Source of the DNA: UBA5336 sp038526245
GTDB taxonomy: Bacteria > Pseudomonadota > Alphaproteobacteria > Caulobacterales > Hyphomonadaceae
Assembly (NCBI GenBank): GCA_038526245.1
Contig: JBCBGZ010000001.1
Span: 69,562-133,561, forward strand
Reading direction: 5' to 3'
Length of the DNA: 64,000 nucleotides
Below, one piece after another: positions 1 to 8,208 of this stretch. The notes under the pieces are model-generated. The model had not been told where the DNA came from. It did no database searches and worked only from the letters and a program-made list of their open reading frames with translations. The position numbers and the translations under genes were made by a program. Numbering within the stretch: position 1 is the stretch's first letter; every line of letters begins with the position of its first letter.

Positions 1-147
1 CTTGGAGCGGCGTTCGAATTCCCCGGAAGCATTTGTGGTGGTCGCCGCGATCTGGATCGCGTCCTGGGCTGAAGCGGTGTTGGCAGTCGCTGTGATGCCG
101 GTTGCGGCAACCGTGAGGGCGAGGGCGGTGAGCGTAGCTTTGATCAT
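1..147 (-). CDS. Exported protein of unknown function, N-terminal fragment
   Basis: An open frame runs from an ATG at 147 off the left edge of the window (49 codons seen). It starts with a lysine, then a hydrophobic stretch rich in Ala, Leu and Thr, and ends in an AxA-like cleavage site (ASA before QD) near residue 27, so a Sec signal peptide is likely. A weak purine-rich site (AAAGG) precedes the ATG. The visible mature part (AIQIAATTTNASGEFERRSK) is too short to name. The gene is divergent from sufS. A short stretch at 2011-2049 on the same strand resembles its mature N-terminus. Confidence 0.5.
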   Translation of the reverse strand, partial: MIKATLTALALTVAATGITATANTASAQDAIQIAATTTNASGEFERRSK

Positions 148-328
148 GGGTCTGGCCTTTCGATTGGAAACTCGTTCTTGCTGAACGCTCAGCCTAGTTG
201 GAGCAGGCCGCACGCACTTACCAATAACGTGTGTTCACGCACCGGTGCGCGACGTGTGAGTGTGCGCGATCAGGCGTGGTCGATGCGCCGCATCTCCCTT
301 TTTGGCGATGCAAGCCTACATACTGCGC

Positions 329-1552
329 ATGACGAATCCGCTCGATCTCGATGCCATCCGCGCCCAGTTTCCAATCCTTGCGCGTGAGGTGCACGGCAAG
401 CCGCTTGTCTATCTGGACAATGCCGCCAGCGCCCAAAAGCCCGAGGCCGTGATTGAGGCGATGGCGGGCCAAATGCGCACTGCCTATGCCAATGTGCACC
501 GGGGGCTTCACACCCTGGCGAATGAAACGACCGAGGCCTTTGAGGCGGCGCGGGAGGATGTGCGCCGGTTCCTCAATGCGGGTTCCGTGGATGAGATCAT
601 CTTCACCAAGGGCGCCACAGAAGCCATCAATCTCGTGGCCCATGGCCTTGCCGCCGAGGTCCAGCCCGGCGACGAAATCGTCCTTTCGATCATGGAGCAC
701 CACTCCAACATCGTGCCGTGGCACTTCCTGCGAGAGCGACATGGCGCGGTCCTGCGCTGGGTGGGCCTGACCGAGGATGGCGCTTTGGACATGGAAGCGC
801 TTGCATCTGCCATAGGCCCAAAGACGCGCATGGTCGCGCTGACCCATATGTCCAACGTGCTCGGCACGGTGACGGATGCGCAGAAGATTATTGAACTCGC
901 CCATGCCGCTGGGGCTGAAGTCTTGCTCGACGGTTGTCAGGCGGCAGTCCATGAGGATGTGGACGTGCAGGCTCTGGGCGTCGACTATTATGTCTTCTCC
1001 GGCCACAAACTCTATGGACCCACGGGCATCGGGGCGCTGTATGGAAAGGCAACGGCCCTGGATCGCCTGCGCCCTTACCAGGGCGGGGGGGAGATGATCG
1101 AAACGGTGGAGACCGACCGAATCACGTACAATCACGCGTCCCACAAATTCGAAGCCGGAACGCCGCCGATTCTCGAAGCCATCGCCCTCGGCGCAGCCAT
1201 ACGCTGGTTTGAGCAATTCGACCTTTCGGCGGTGAAAGCCCACGAGGACGCATTGTACCAGCGCGCACGTGAGGGCGTTGCCGGCGTCAACGGGTTGCGT
1301 ATCCATGGGGAGGCCGAAGGCAAGGGGGCCGTTCTCAGTTTCAGCCTTGAGGGGGCACACCCCCACGATCTGGCTCAAATCATGGATCGCTATGGCGTAG
1401 CTGTCCGCGCGGGGCACCACTGTGCCCAGCCTTTGATGGGCCATTTGGGCGTGTCGGCCACGGCGCGCGCCAGTTTCGGCATCTACAATACGGAAGCTGA
1501 AGTGGATGCCTTCATAAAAGCACTCGAAAAAGCGCGCGGAATGCTGATATAG
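329..1552 (+). CDS. sufS: Cysteine desulfurase SufS (group II)
   Basis: PLP enzyme that takes sulfur from cysteine as an enzyme-bound persulfide and passes it to the SUF Fe-S cluster scaffold. The N-terminal substrate/cofactor region reads YLDNAASAQKP. The PLP lysine lies in SGHKLYGPTG and the catalytic cysteine in RAGHHCAQPLMGHLGV, the group II (SufS) arrangement. Length 407 residues is normal. The frame is open upstream to 260, but homology starts right after the ATG at 329 (MTNPLDLDAIRAQFPIL). An ATG at 308 is the alternative, and neither has a clear ribosome site. sufT follows 8 bp downstream, so they are probably cotranscribed. sufB, sufC and sufD are not upstream here, where the next gene is divergent, so the SUF genes are split in this genome or lie elsewhere. 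Confidence 0.95.
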   Translation: MTNPLDLDAIRAQFPILAREVHGKPLVYLDNAASAQKPEAVIEAMAGQMRTAYANVHRGLHTLANETTEAFEAAREDVRRFLNAGSVDEIIFTKGATEAINLVAHGLAAEVQPGDEIVLSIMEHHSNIVPWHFLRERHGAVLRWVGLTEDGALDMEALASAIGPKTRMVALTHMSNVLGTVTDAQKIIELAHAAGAEVLLDGCQAAVHEDVDVQALGVDYYVFSGHKLYGPTGIGALYGKATALDRLRPYQGGGEMIETVETDRITYNHASHKFEAGTPPILEAIALGAAIRWFEQFDLSAVKAHEDALYQRAREGVAGVNGLRIHGEAEGKGAVLSFSLEGAHPHDLAQIMDRYGVAVRAGHHCAQPLMGHLGVSATARASFGIYNTEAEVDAFIKALEKARGMLI

Positions 1553-1560
1553 GGTTTCAC

Positions 1561-1959
1561 ATGGCAGACGATATGACAGCCCGCGATATGATTGATGTGG
1601 AGGCCGCGAAAGCGGACCCCTCCGGCGAAGGCATCCTTTCAAAGGAAGAACTCAATCGGATCACCGACGACATCATTGCGGCGTTCAAGACCGTGTTTGA
1701 CCCGGAAATCCCCGTGGACATCTACGAGCTAGGATTGATCTACAAAGTCGACATCGACGAGGCAACGCGCAAGGTCGATATCGACATGACGCTGACCGCA
1801 CCGGGATGCCCAGTGGCGGGAGATATGCCCGGCTGGATCGAAACCGCCGCGCGCACAGTCGAAGGCGTCGAGGATGTGGAAGTCCGCCTCACCTTCGATC
1901 CACCATGGGACCCGTCGCGCATGTCGGACGAAGCCCGCCTCGCACTGAACATGCTCTAG
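1561..1959 (+). CDS. sufT: SufT-like Fe-S assembly protein (MIP18/DUF59)
   Basis: A 132-residue protein whose second half is a MIP18/DUF59 domain. Signatures are FDPEIPVDIYELGLIY at about residues 46-60 and TLTAPGCPVAGDMP containing the conserved cysteine. Bacterial members in suf operons help mature Fe-S proteins. The role here follows from family and from its position 8 bp after sufS. The N-terminal about 35 residues are charged and poorly conserved, as usual for alphaproteobacterial members. The start at 1561 is the first ATG after sufS; in-frame ATGs follow at residues 5 and 10. Confidence 0.85.
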   Translation: MADDMTARDMIDVEAAKADPSGEGILSKEELNRITDDIIAAFKTVFDPEIPVDIYELGLIYKVDIDEATRKVDIDMTLTAPGCPVAGDMPGWIETAARTVEGVEDVEVRLTFDPPWDPSRMSDEARLALNML

Positions 1960-2296
1960 CGCCGATGTTGGCCCTATAGAACTGAGCAGAGTTTCGGGTC
2001 GATTGTGAAGCTATTCGCCGGAAGCGGTCATCACCGCGATTTGGATCAGTGTCTTGGTTGGGGCGAGTTGGAAATGTTGCCTTTTTTGTCCAAGACCATC
2101 GTCAGCTGGCTCTTGGTTTCTGTACTTCACAACTTTCGGGGTGAATTCAAAATCCTTCGGTCTGACAGATGCTGAGGCACTGAATCATTCGAATCGGCTG
2201 CGGTCCTTCAAGCTTTGCCGCCGGATGGAGCCAGCAACGCGACTTGATGCGATGCCTGCCGACTGCTCAAAGTCAGACCGGGTTGCTTACGGCGCG
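1960..2296. other. Intergenic stretch with a possible gene remnant
   Basis: No convincing gene is seen between sufT and the membrane protein at 2311. On the minus strand 2011-2049 reads LIQIAVMTASGE then a stop. This resembles the start of the mature part of the exported protein at 1-147 (AIQIAATTTNASGE), with DNA similarity including GATCCA(A/G)ATCGCGG and GCTTCCGG. It may be a decayed paralogue end, but chance is not excluded. Confidence 0.25.
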
Positions 2297-2310
2297 AAGG
2301 AGACATCTGA

Positions 2311-2730
2311 ATGGAGTTGTTCACACTTAGACGAATATTGTTTTGGGGTGGGTTCGCAACGTTTGTGTGTGGCTCGACTTATGTTTACTGGAAACCGGAG
2401 TTACTAGATTTTGCCAGTACGACAGGAATTGTTCGTGCTGGGCTAATCGCGGTTTGGTTCGCTTTCACAGGTTACTCAATCTACTGCATACCGTTCGAAA
2501 GTCTGTGGCAGTCTGCAACAAAAATTTTGAAGCTGTTGTGGGGCTGGCAAGTGACGGTGGACCTTTATATCTCAGTGTTCCTATCCATCGGACTTGTCTG
2601 GTTGGTGACAGGCTCACTTGTTGAAACTTTGATTTGGAGTATCGCTATCGTACCCTTTGCCAACTTGGCGATTTTGCTCTTTCTAGTCTTTCACATAGAC
2701 GAGATTCTGGCTGTCTTTGGCATTGTATAG
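2311..2730 (+). CDS. Small integral membrane protein, unknown
   Basis: A 139-residue protein with a good ribosome site (AAGGAG about 10 bp before the ATG). Four hydrophobic segments are visible: about residues 8-25, 40-60, 80-102 and 108-135. It contains several Trp and Phe and no recognisable enzymatic motif. Its base composition is clearly more AT-rich than the flanking suf and uvrA genes, which suggests acquisition from elsewhere or relaxed selection. It stands alone between sufT (same strand) and the convergent DUF1428 gene. I do not recognise the family. Confidence 0.6.
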   Translation: MELFTLRRILFWGGFATFVCGSTYVYWKPELLDFASTTGIVRAGLIAVWFAFTGYSIYCIPFESLWQSATKILKLLWGWQVTVDLYISVFLSIGLVWLVTGSLVETLIWSIAIVPFANLAILLFLVFHIDEILAVFGIV

Positions 2731-2738
2731 AAACGCGG

Positions 2739-2778
2739 ATCTGAGATCGGAGATCAAGACGACAAGCAGATCTCAGAT
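2739..2778 (+). terminator. Inverted repeat after membrane protein gene
   Basis: A perfect 10-bp inverted repeat (ATCTGAGATC at 2739-2748 and GATCTCAGAT at 2769-2778) with a 20-nt spacer begins 8 bp after the stop codon. There is no T-run, so it is a weak terminator candidate or a protein-binding site. Confidence 0.3.
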
Positions 2779-2889
2779 TCCGGCATGTCAATTGTACTCA
2801 CTTCTTGGAAACTCAAGCTGCAATTTCGGGGCGCTTGAAGATGCTCAAATTGCCAGGTCGATCGTCGCAAAGGGCCAAACCCGGCCGCC

Positions 2890-2919
2890 CATAAAACAAC
2901 GGGCCGCCGGCGGTGGCCC
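2890..2919 (-). terminator. Probable terminator of the DUF1428 gene
   Basis: Read on the minus strand, a GC-rich hairpin (GGGCC...GGCCC arms at 2901-2919) is followed by GTTGTTTTAT. It lies 12 bp beyond the stop codon of the DUF1428 gene. Confidence 0.5.
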
Positions 2920-2931
2920 ACAGAACGTGCT

Positions 2932-3285
2932 CTAGTGTTCGAGGAAGGTCTCGAAGCTTCCGTAGATCATGCGTTTGCCGTCGAAGGGCATTTCGCTCAT
3001 CTGTGACGTAAATTCCGGATCGTCCATCATGGCCTTGGTGCCGGCATCTCGCGCTTCTTTTGACGGCCAGATCGTCCAGGCGAACACAATGGCTTCGCCG
3101 GGCTGGCAGTCGACGGCCTTGAAGAAATCCGTCTGCTTGCCTTCGGGCACATCGTCTTGCCAGGACTCCATGGTGCTGACCGCGCCATTCTTCAGCGCGA
3201 TCCCGGCGAAAATCTCAGCCTGCTTGATGTAGGCGTCCTTGTTCGCGATCGGCACAGCAAGCACGTAGCCATCCACATAGGTCAT
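2932..3285 (-). CDS. DUF1428 family protein
   Basis: A 117-residue protein that matches the DUF1428 (YbaA-like) family over its whole length. The start MTYVDGYVLAVP, the central EAIVFAWTIWPSKEARDAG and the end MPFDGKRMIYGSFE are typical. The fold is a dimeric alpha/beta barrel; no reaction is established for the family. A strong ribosome site (AGGAGGAG) precedes the ATG. It is transcribed alone, convergent with the membrane protein gene and downstream of uvrA on the same strand (62 bp gap). Confidence 0.85.
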   Translation of the reverse strand: MTYVDGYVLAVPIANKDAYIKQAEIFAGIALKNGAVSTMESWQDDVPEGKQTDFFKAVDCQPGEAIVFAWTIWPSKEARDAGTKAMMDDPEFTSQMSEMPFDGKRMIYGSFETFLEH

Positions 3286-3347
3286 GGGTCATCTCCTCCT
3301 TGTTGCCCGATGAGACTAGCATAGACGCACGGACCGCGCGCGCCTGA

Positions 3348-6284
3348 TCAGGCAACTTTCGTTTTTGCCGCCTTGCGGGTCTTGGGTTTGGTGGATTTCG
3401 ACCGCGCTTTCTTTGCGGCCTTGCGTTCATCCTGGCGTTTGAACGTCTCGGCCAGGAAGGTGCCCGTATCGCTCCCCTCGGTCTGGGAGACCTGTTCGGG
3501 CGTGCCTTCGGCGACGAGTTGACCGCCGCCATCACCGCCCTCGGGGCCCAGGTCCAGGATCCAGTCTGCGGTCTTGATCACATCAAGATTGTGCTCAATC
3601 ACCACGACGGTGTTGCCCGCATCCACCAGTTCGTGGAGCACTTCGAGCAGCTTGTTGACGTCTTCAAAATGCAAACCCGTGGTCGGCTCATCGAGAATGT
3701 AGAGCGTGCGGCCCGTTGCGCGTTTTGAAAGTTCCTTGGCGAGTTTCACGCGCTGGGCTTCGCCGCCCGAAAGCGTTGTCGCCTGTTGGCCGACCTTGAT
3801 GTAGCTGAGGCCCACCCGGTTAAGCGTCTCCATCTTGCTGGCGATCGCCGGGACCGCGGAGAAGAATGTCGCAGCGTCTTCAACCGTCATGTCCAGCACA
3901 TCGGCGATGGATTTGCCCTTATAGAGCACTTCCAGCGTCTCGCGATTGTAGCGCTTGCCGCCGCAGACCTCACAGGTGACGTAGACATCGGGCAGGAAGT
4001 GCATCTCGATCTTGATCACGCCGTCGCCCTGACAGGCCTCGCACCTTCCGCCTTTCACATTGAAGCTGAACCGGCCGGGTTTGTAGCCGCGCGCCTTGGA
4101 TTCCGGCAGGCCAGCATACCAGTCCCGGATGGGGCCGAAAGCACCGGTATAGGTGGCCGGATTTGACCGGGGCGTGCGCCCGATCGGGCTCTGGTCAATG
4201 TCGATGACCTTGTCGAGGTGTTCGAGCCCCTCAATCGTATCGTAAGGCGCAGGCACCGCGGAGGCTCCGTTCAGCTTGCGGGCGAGGGATTTGTACAATG
4301 TCTCGATGATGAGGGTGGATTTGCCGCCCCCCGACACCCCGGTAATCGCCGTAAAGACGCCCAGAGGAATGCGCGCATTGACGTTCTGCAGGTTGTTTCC
4401 GCTCGCGCCCTTGAGCCGTATGGATTTCACGCGGGCGGCCGGGCGACGTTTCTCCGGGATTGCGATTTCCCGCTCGCCGTTGAGATAGGCGCCTGTCAGG
4501 CTGGCCGGGTTCGCGATGACCTCTTCCGCCGTGCCCTGGGCAACGACCTCGCCGCCATGGACGCCGGCGGCAGGGCCCATATCGATGACATGGTCGGCGG
4601 TGAGGATGGCGTCTTCATCATGTTCAACTACGATCACGGAGTTGCCGAGATCGCGCAGGCGCTTCAGCGTTTCCAGCAAGCGCTCATTGTCGCGCTGGTG
4701 CAGGCCAATGCTCGGCTCGTCCAGCACATAAAGCACGCCGGTGAGGCCCGAGCCGATCTGGCTGGCGAGACGAATGCGCTGGCTTTCACCGCCTGACAGC
4801 GTTCCGGAGGCACGGCCGAGACCGAGATAATCGAGGCCGACATCGTTGAGAAACTTCAGGCGGTCATTGATCTCTTTCAGGATCCGGCCTGCGATCTCCT
4901 GGGACTGGGGGCTGAGCGTGTCATTCACCGTCGCGAACCACGCAGCAGCTTCGCGAATGGAGTAAACGGAAATATCAGCAATGTCGTGGTCGGCAATTTT
5001 AACCGCGAGGGCTTCTGGCTTCAGCCGTTTGCCGCCACATGCGGGGCAGGGCTGGCTGGACTGGAACTTGGCAATTTCCTCGCGCACCCAAGCGCTGTCG
5101 GTCTCGCGATAGCGGCGCTCCAGGTTCGGAATGACCCCTTCAAACGTCTTGGTGACCTCATATCGGCGCATGCCATCATCGTAGATGAAGTCGATCTCAT
5201 CTTCCCCAGTGCCATGGAGGATGATGTCCTGGACCTTCTTGTCGAGCTTGTTCCAGGGCAGTTTCAAGTCAAACCGGTAGTGGGCCGATAGGGCCTGGAG
5301 GGTCTGGGTCTGGTAGGGAGATGTGGACTTGGCCCAGGGCGCAATGGCGCCGTTCATGAGGGTCAGGTCCCGGTCTGGGACCACAAGGTCGATGTCGATC
5401 TTGGATTGCGTGCCTAGGCCGTCACAGGTGGGGCAGGCGCCGAAGGGATTGTTGAATGAGAAGAGGCGCGGTTCGATTTCCGGAATGGTGAAGCCGCTTT
5501 CTGGGCACGCGAAATTCGCGCTGTAGGTAATACGCTTCGGAGCGTCTTCGCCCTCCTCAAGGTCGGCATACTCAGCAACGGCGATTCCATTCGCCAGGCC
5601 CAACGCCGTCTCAAAACTCTCGGCGAGGCGCTGTTCCATCCCGTCGCGCACCACAATCCGGTCCACCACCACGTCGATGTCGTGCTTGTATTTCTTGTCG
5701 AGCGTGGGCGGGTCTTCCAGATCATGGAAGTCTCCGTCCACTTTCACCCGCTGGAAGCCCTTCTTCAGCAGTTCCGCGAACTCCTTGCGATACTCGCCTT
5801 TCCGGCCGCGTACGATGGGCGCGAGCAGGTAAAGCCGAGTCTTTTCCGGCAGGGCCATGGTGCGATCGACCATCTGGCTCACGGTCTGGCTTTCAATTGG
5901 CAGGCCCGTGGCGGGCGAATACGGGATGCCGACCCGCGCCCAGAGGAGGCGCATGTAGTCGTAAATCTCAGTGACAGTGCCGACCGTGGAGCGCGGGTTT
6001 CGGCTGGTGGTTTTCTGCTCAATGGAGATGGCGGGGGACAGGCCTTCAATGCTCTCCACATCCGGCTTTTGCATCAGCTCCAGAAACTGGCGCGCATAGG
6101 CCGACAAACTCTCAACATACCGCCGCTGGCCTTCGGCATAGATCGTGTCGAACGCCAGGGAAGACTTTCCCGATCCCGACAGGCCCGTCATCACCACAAG
6201 CTCGCCCCGTGGAATATCCACGTCGACATTCTTCAGATTGTGTTCCTTCGCGCCGCGAACGCGGATGGTGGTCAGTTCTGACAT
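3348..6284 (-). CDS. uvrA: Excinuclease ABC subunit A
   Basis: DNA damage sensor of nucleotide excision repair; the UvrA dimer loads UvrB at lesions. The 978 residues contain two ABC ATPase halves: Walker A GLSGSGKSS near residue 35 and GVSGGGKST in the second half, signature LSGGESQRIRLA and LSGGEAQRVKLA, and two DEP(S/T)xGLH Walker B segments. The C-terminal zinc module is intact (CEAC...CEVC). The first zinc module has CPES in place of CxxC, with the partner CPTC kept; this loss of one cysteine is seen in other alphaproteobacterial UvrA as far as I know. The tail is rich in Lys and Ala. A LexA box lies upstream in the uvrA-ssb gap, so SOS control is likely. Confidence 0.98.
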   Translation of the reverse strand: MSELTTIRVRGAKEHNLKNVDVDIPRGELVVMTGLSGSGKSSLAFDTIYAEGQRRYVESLSAYARQFLELMQKPDVESIEGLSPAISIEQKTTSRNPRSTVGTVTEIYDYMRLLWARVGIPYSPATGLPIESQTVSQMVDRTMALPEKTRLYLLAPIVRGRKGEYRKEFAELLKKGFQRVKVDGDFHDLEDPPTLDKKYKHDIDVVVDRIVVRDGMEQRLAESFETALGLANGIAVAEYADLEEGEDAPKRITYSANFACPESGFTIPEIEPRLFSFNNPFGACPTCDGLGTQSKIDIDLVVPDRDLTLMNGAIAPWAKSTSPYQTQTLQALSAHYRFDLKLPWNKLDKKVQDIILHGTGEDEIDFIYDDGMRRYEVTKTFEGVIPNLERRYRETDSAWVREEIAKFQSSQPCPACGGKRLKPEALAVKIADHDIADISVYSIREAAAWFATVNDTLSPQSQEIAGRILKEINDRLKFLNDVGLDYLGLGRASGTLSGGESQRIRLASQIGSGLTGVLYVLDEPSIGLHQRDNERLLETLKRLRDLGNSVIVVEHDEDAILTADHVIDMGPAAGVHGGEVVAQGTAEEVIANPASLTGAYLNGEREIAIPEKRRPAARVKSIRLKGASGNNLQNVNARIPLGVFTAITGVSGGGKSTLIIETLYKSLARKLNGASAVPAPYDTIEGLEHLDKVIDIDQSPIGRTPRSNPATYTGAFGPIRDWYAGLPESKARGYKPGRFSFNVKGGRCEACQGDGVIKIEMHFLPDVYVTCEVCGGKRYNRETLEVLYKGKSIADVLDMTVEDAATFFSAVPAIASKMETLNRVGLSYIKVGQQATTLSGGEAQRVKLAKELSKRATGRTLYILDEPTTGLHFEDVNKLLEVLHELVDAGNTVVVIEHNLDVIKTADWILDLGPEGGDGGGQLVAEGTPEQVSQTEGSDTGTFLAETFKRQDERKAAKKARSKSTKPKTRKAAKTKVA

Positions 6285-6390
6285 GTATATTCACCCTCAT
6301 GGCGACGCTCGATCACCGCTTTTGGTCTGACTAGCGATGGTAGGGCCGCGCCTGCAATTAACAACTTGCAGATTCGTGGGCACAACACTA

Positions 6391-6405
6391 GAACATTGAC
6401 GGAAC
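6391..6405. promoter_or_regulatory. LexA (SOS) box, alphaproteobacterial type
   Basis: GAAC, seven bases, GAAC: this is the complement of the GTTC-N7-GTTC direct repeat bound by alphaproteobacterial LexA. It lies between the divergent uvrA and ssb genes, where it can control uvrA (start 6284) and possibly ssb (start 6494). Confidence 0.75.
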
Positions 6406-6493
6406 ATTTGGTGCGCTGAATTCCCCATGGGGCGTTTTGCGGCGATGGTCTAGGGTGTGGTCAGATTCGGAAAGCAACAGTCGGAGCGGAGTG

Positions 6494-6979
6494 ATGGCAG
6501 GTTCAGTAAACAAGGTGATCCTTATCGGAAATCTGGGGCGCGACCCAGAAGTGCGCCAATTCCAGAATGGCGGGCAGGTGTGCAATCTCTCCATCGCAAC
6601 GTCTGAGACGTGGAAAGACCGCAACACGGGCGAGCGCAAGGAGAAGACCGAGTGGCACCGCGTGGCCATCTTCAATGAAGGTCTTGTCCGCGTTGCCCAA
6701 AACTATCTGCGCAAGGGATCCAAGGTCTATCTCGAAGGCCAGCTTGAGACCCGAAAATGGACCGATCAGAGCGGCCAGGAAAAGTACACGACTGAAGTCG
6801 TGCTGCGGAACTATTCTGGCCAGTTGACCATGCTGGATGGCCGCGATGGTGGTAGTGGCGGAATGGGCGGCGGTGGTGGCTCCATGGGGTATGACCAGGG
6901 CGGCGGCGGCCCGCGCCAGATGGAAGGCCCGGCAGAAGATTTCTCCCGACAGGACCTGGACGACGAAATCCCGTTCTAG
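6494..6979 (+). CDS. ssb: Single-stranded DNA-binding protein
   Basis: Coats single-stranded DNA during replication, repair and recombination and recruits partners through its acidic tail. The OB fold begins at MAGSVNKVILIGNLGRDPEV and includes EWHRVAIFNE. It is followed by a glycine-rich linker (about residues 115-145) and the conserved tip DDEIPF that binds partner proteins. The start at 6494 is chosen because a GGAG site lies just upstream and homology begins there, although the frame is open from 6437. Length 161 residues is normal. It is divergent from uvrA across the LexA box. Confidence 0.97.
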   Translation: MAGSVNKVILIGNLGRDPEVRQFQNGGQVCNLSIATSETWKDRNTGERKEKTEWHRVAIFNEGLVRVAQNYLRKGSKVYLEGQLETRKWTDQSGQEKYTTEVVLRNYSGQLTMLDGRDGGSGGMGGGGGSMGYDQGGGGPRQMEGPAEDFSRQDLDDEIPF

Positions 6980-6982
6980 GGC

Positions 6983-8086
6983 TTAGATCGGCGTGAATAT
7001 CTCGACGAGGGCGCTTGTGTCCCGACCGCCAACGCCGAGTGCGCCGCCGAGCAAATAAATGTCCCGATCAATTGCAACTGCGCCCAGACCATGGCGCGGG
7101 GATGGCATGTCATCAATCTGCACCCAGACATCGTTGGGAGGAACATAGCACCAGGCCTCTGCATAGACGCCGCCAGGCTCTGGGCTGAAGAACTCGCCCC
7201 CAAAGGCGTAGAGCCGTCCATCGACGCTCGCCGCTGCCAGCCCGCCCTGGCCCTGGGGCAGGGGCGCGGCTGTCCGCCAGCGGTCTTCGCGGACGTCATA
7301 GATGTCATGGACGCCGGTATTTCCGCCGCCAACTGTGCGCCCGCCGACCACGTGCCACTCGTTTCCGATCATCGCGCCAGCAGCGCTGTTCCGGGCGGTT
7401 GGCAGGGGCGCTGCGCGCTTCCAGTCGCCATCAAGAGCGTTTAGAACGAAATGATCGGCCGTATCGATGTGATCCTGCCACGATGCGTTTCGGGTTCCGC
7501 TGGGCTCCCGCCCGCCAACGAGATGCAACCTGTTTTCGATTACTGAAATGACGGCTTCGCCTGAAGGGCGCGGGAGCTCCGGGAGGTTGGCCCAGTATTC
7601 ATTGGTGCGATCGAGCTGCAGTCCGCCGTTTGGGGATGTTTCATCCAATACGCGGACCCAGCCTCCGGATTGCATGACCCAGACACGATCAGCCGATGGG
7701 CTTTCAAACCCACCCAATGCGAGGAGATGGCCCTGAAAGGAGATCAGTTGCGGATGATGGCGCGGTGTGGGGAGGGCGGGTTCGCTACTCCAGGCGTTGT
7801 TGGCTGGATCGAAGGCGAAGTGACGGTCCGTTGGGCCGGTGATTGCCCCATTCTCTGCAACAAAGCCCCCGGCCAGATGGATGCGTCCGTCGTGCAATGC
7901 GGGATAAATTTCCTGAACTGCTCGCGGGAGTGCCGGTCCATCGCGCCATGTGCCACCTGGCGTGTGCTCGGTGACCCGAAGAGGCTGGCACGCGGCCAAA
8001 CCCACGCTTCCGAGCGCCATCAGTACCGTCTGGCGATCCAGCCGCAGCGCGTTGCTGCAGCCGGGCGTGTTGCCGTGATACACCAT
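6983..8086 (-). CDS. Kelch-repeat beta-propeller lipoprotein
   Basis: An N-terminal segment ending in LMALGSVGLAAC gives a lipobox (LAAC) near residue 33, so an exported lipoprotein is likely. The rest carries at least five kelch blades with the GG...W spacing, for example RIHLAGGF, HLLALGGF, RLHLVGGR, EWHVVGGR, RLYAFGGE and DIYLLGGA, followed by Trp in each blade. The fold is a beta-propeller; the ligand or reaction is unknown. The start is uncertain: ATG 8086 is preferred, and ATG 8113 is possible. It converges on ssb with 3 bp between stops and is divergent from gyrA. Confidence 0.8.
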   Translation of the reverse strand: MVYHGNTPGCSNALRLDRQTVLMALGSVGLAACQPLRVTEHTPGGTWRDGPALPRAVQEIYPALHDGRIHLAGGFVAENGAITGPTDRHFAFDPANNAWSSEPALPTPRHHPQLISFQGHLLALGGFESPSADRVWVMQSGGWVRVLDETSPNGGLQLDRTNEYWANLPELPRPSGEAVISVIENRLHLVGGREPSGTRNASWQDHIDTADHFVLNALDGDWKRAAPLPTARNSAAGAMIGNEWHVVGGRTVGGGNTGVHDIYDVREDRWRTAAPLPQGQGGLAAASVDGRLYAFGGEFFSPEPGGVYAEAWCYVPPNDVWVQIDDMPSPRHGLGAVAIDRDIYLLGGALGVGGRDTSALVEIFTPI

Positions 8087-8208
8087 TCGAAAATCCTCCG
8101 TGGTCCAACGCACTGCAGGGTTTGAAGCACAGGGCAGGGCCTGCTACCACATTCAAAGGAAATTCGGTCGATTCGAGACCACTCATACAAGAGCAGGAGC
8201 GCCGCGGT

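Noticed and set aside
218..1642. Long minus-strand frame of 474 codons opposite sufS
   Set aside because: It is the antisense of a clear sufS gene in high-GC DNA; the translation is rich in His, Arg and Gln with no domain.
2054..2407. 117-codon plus-strand frame before the membrane protein gene
   Set aside because: No ribosome site; it overlaps a better-supported gene at 2311 in another frame and has no protein-like features.
3215..3535. Arg/Pro-rich minus-strand frame across the uvrA 3' end
   Set aside because: Low-complexity shadow of the Lys/Ala-rich uvrA tail in another frame.
8122..8208. Upstream extension of GyrA to the ATG at 8122
   Set aside because: The extension has no conserved sequence, lies close to the divergent gene's start, and a good ribosome site precedes the TTG at 8209.
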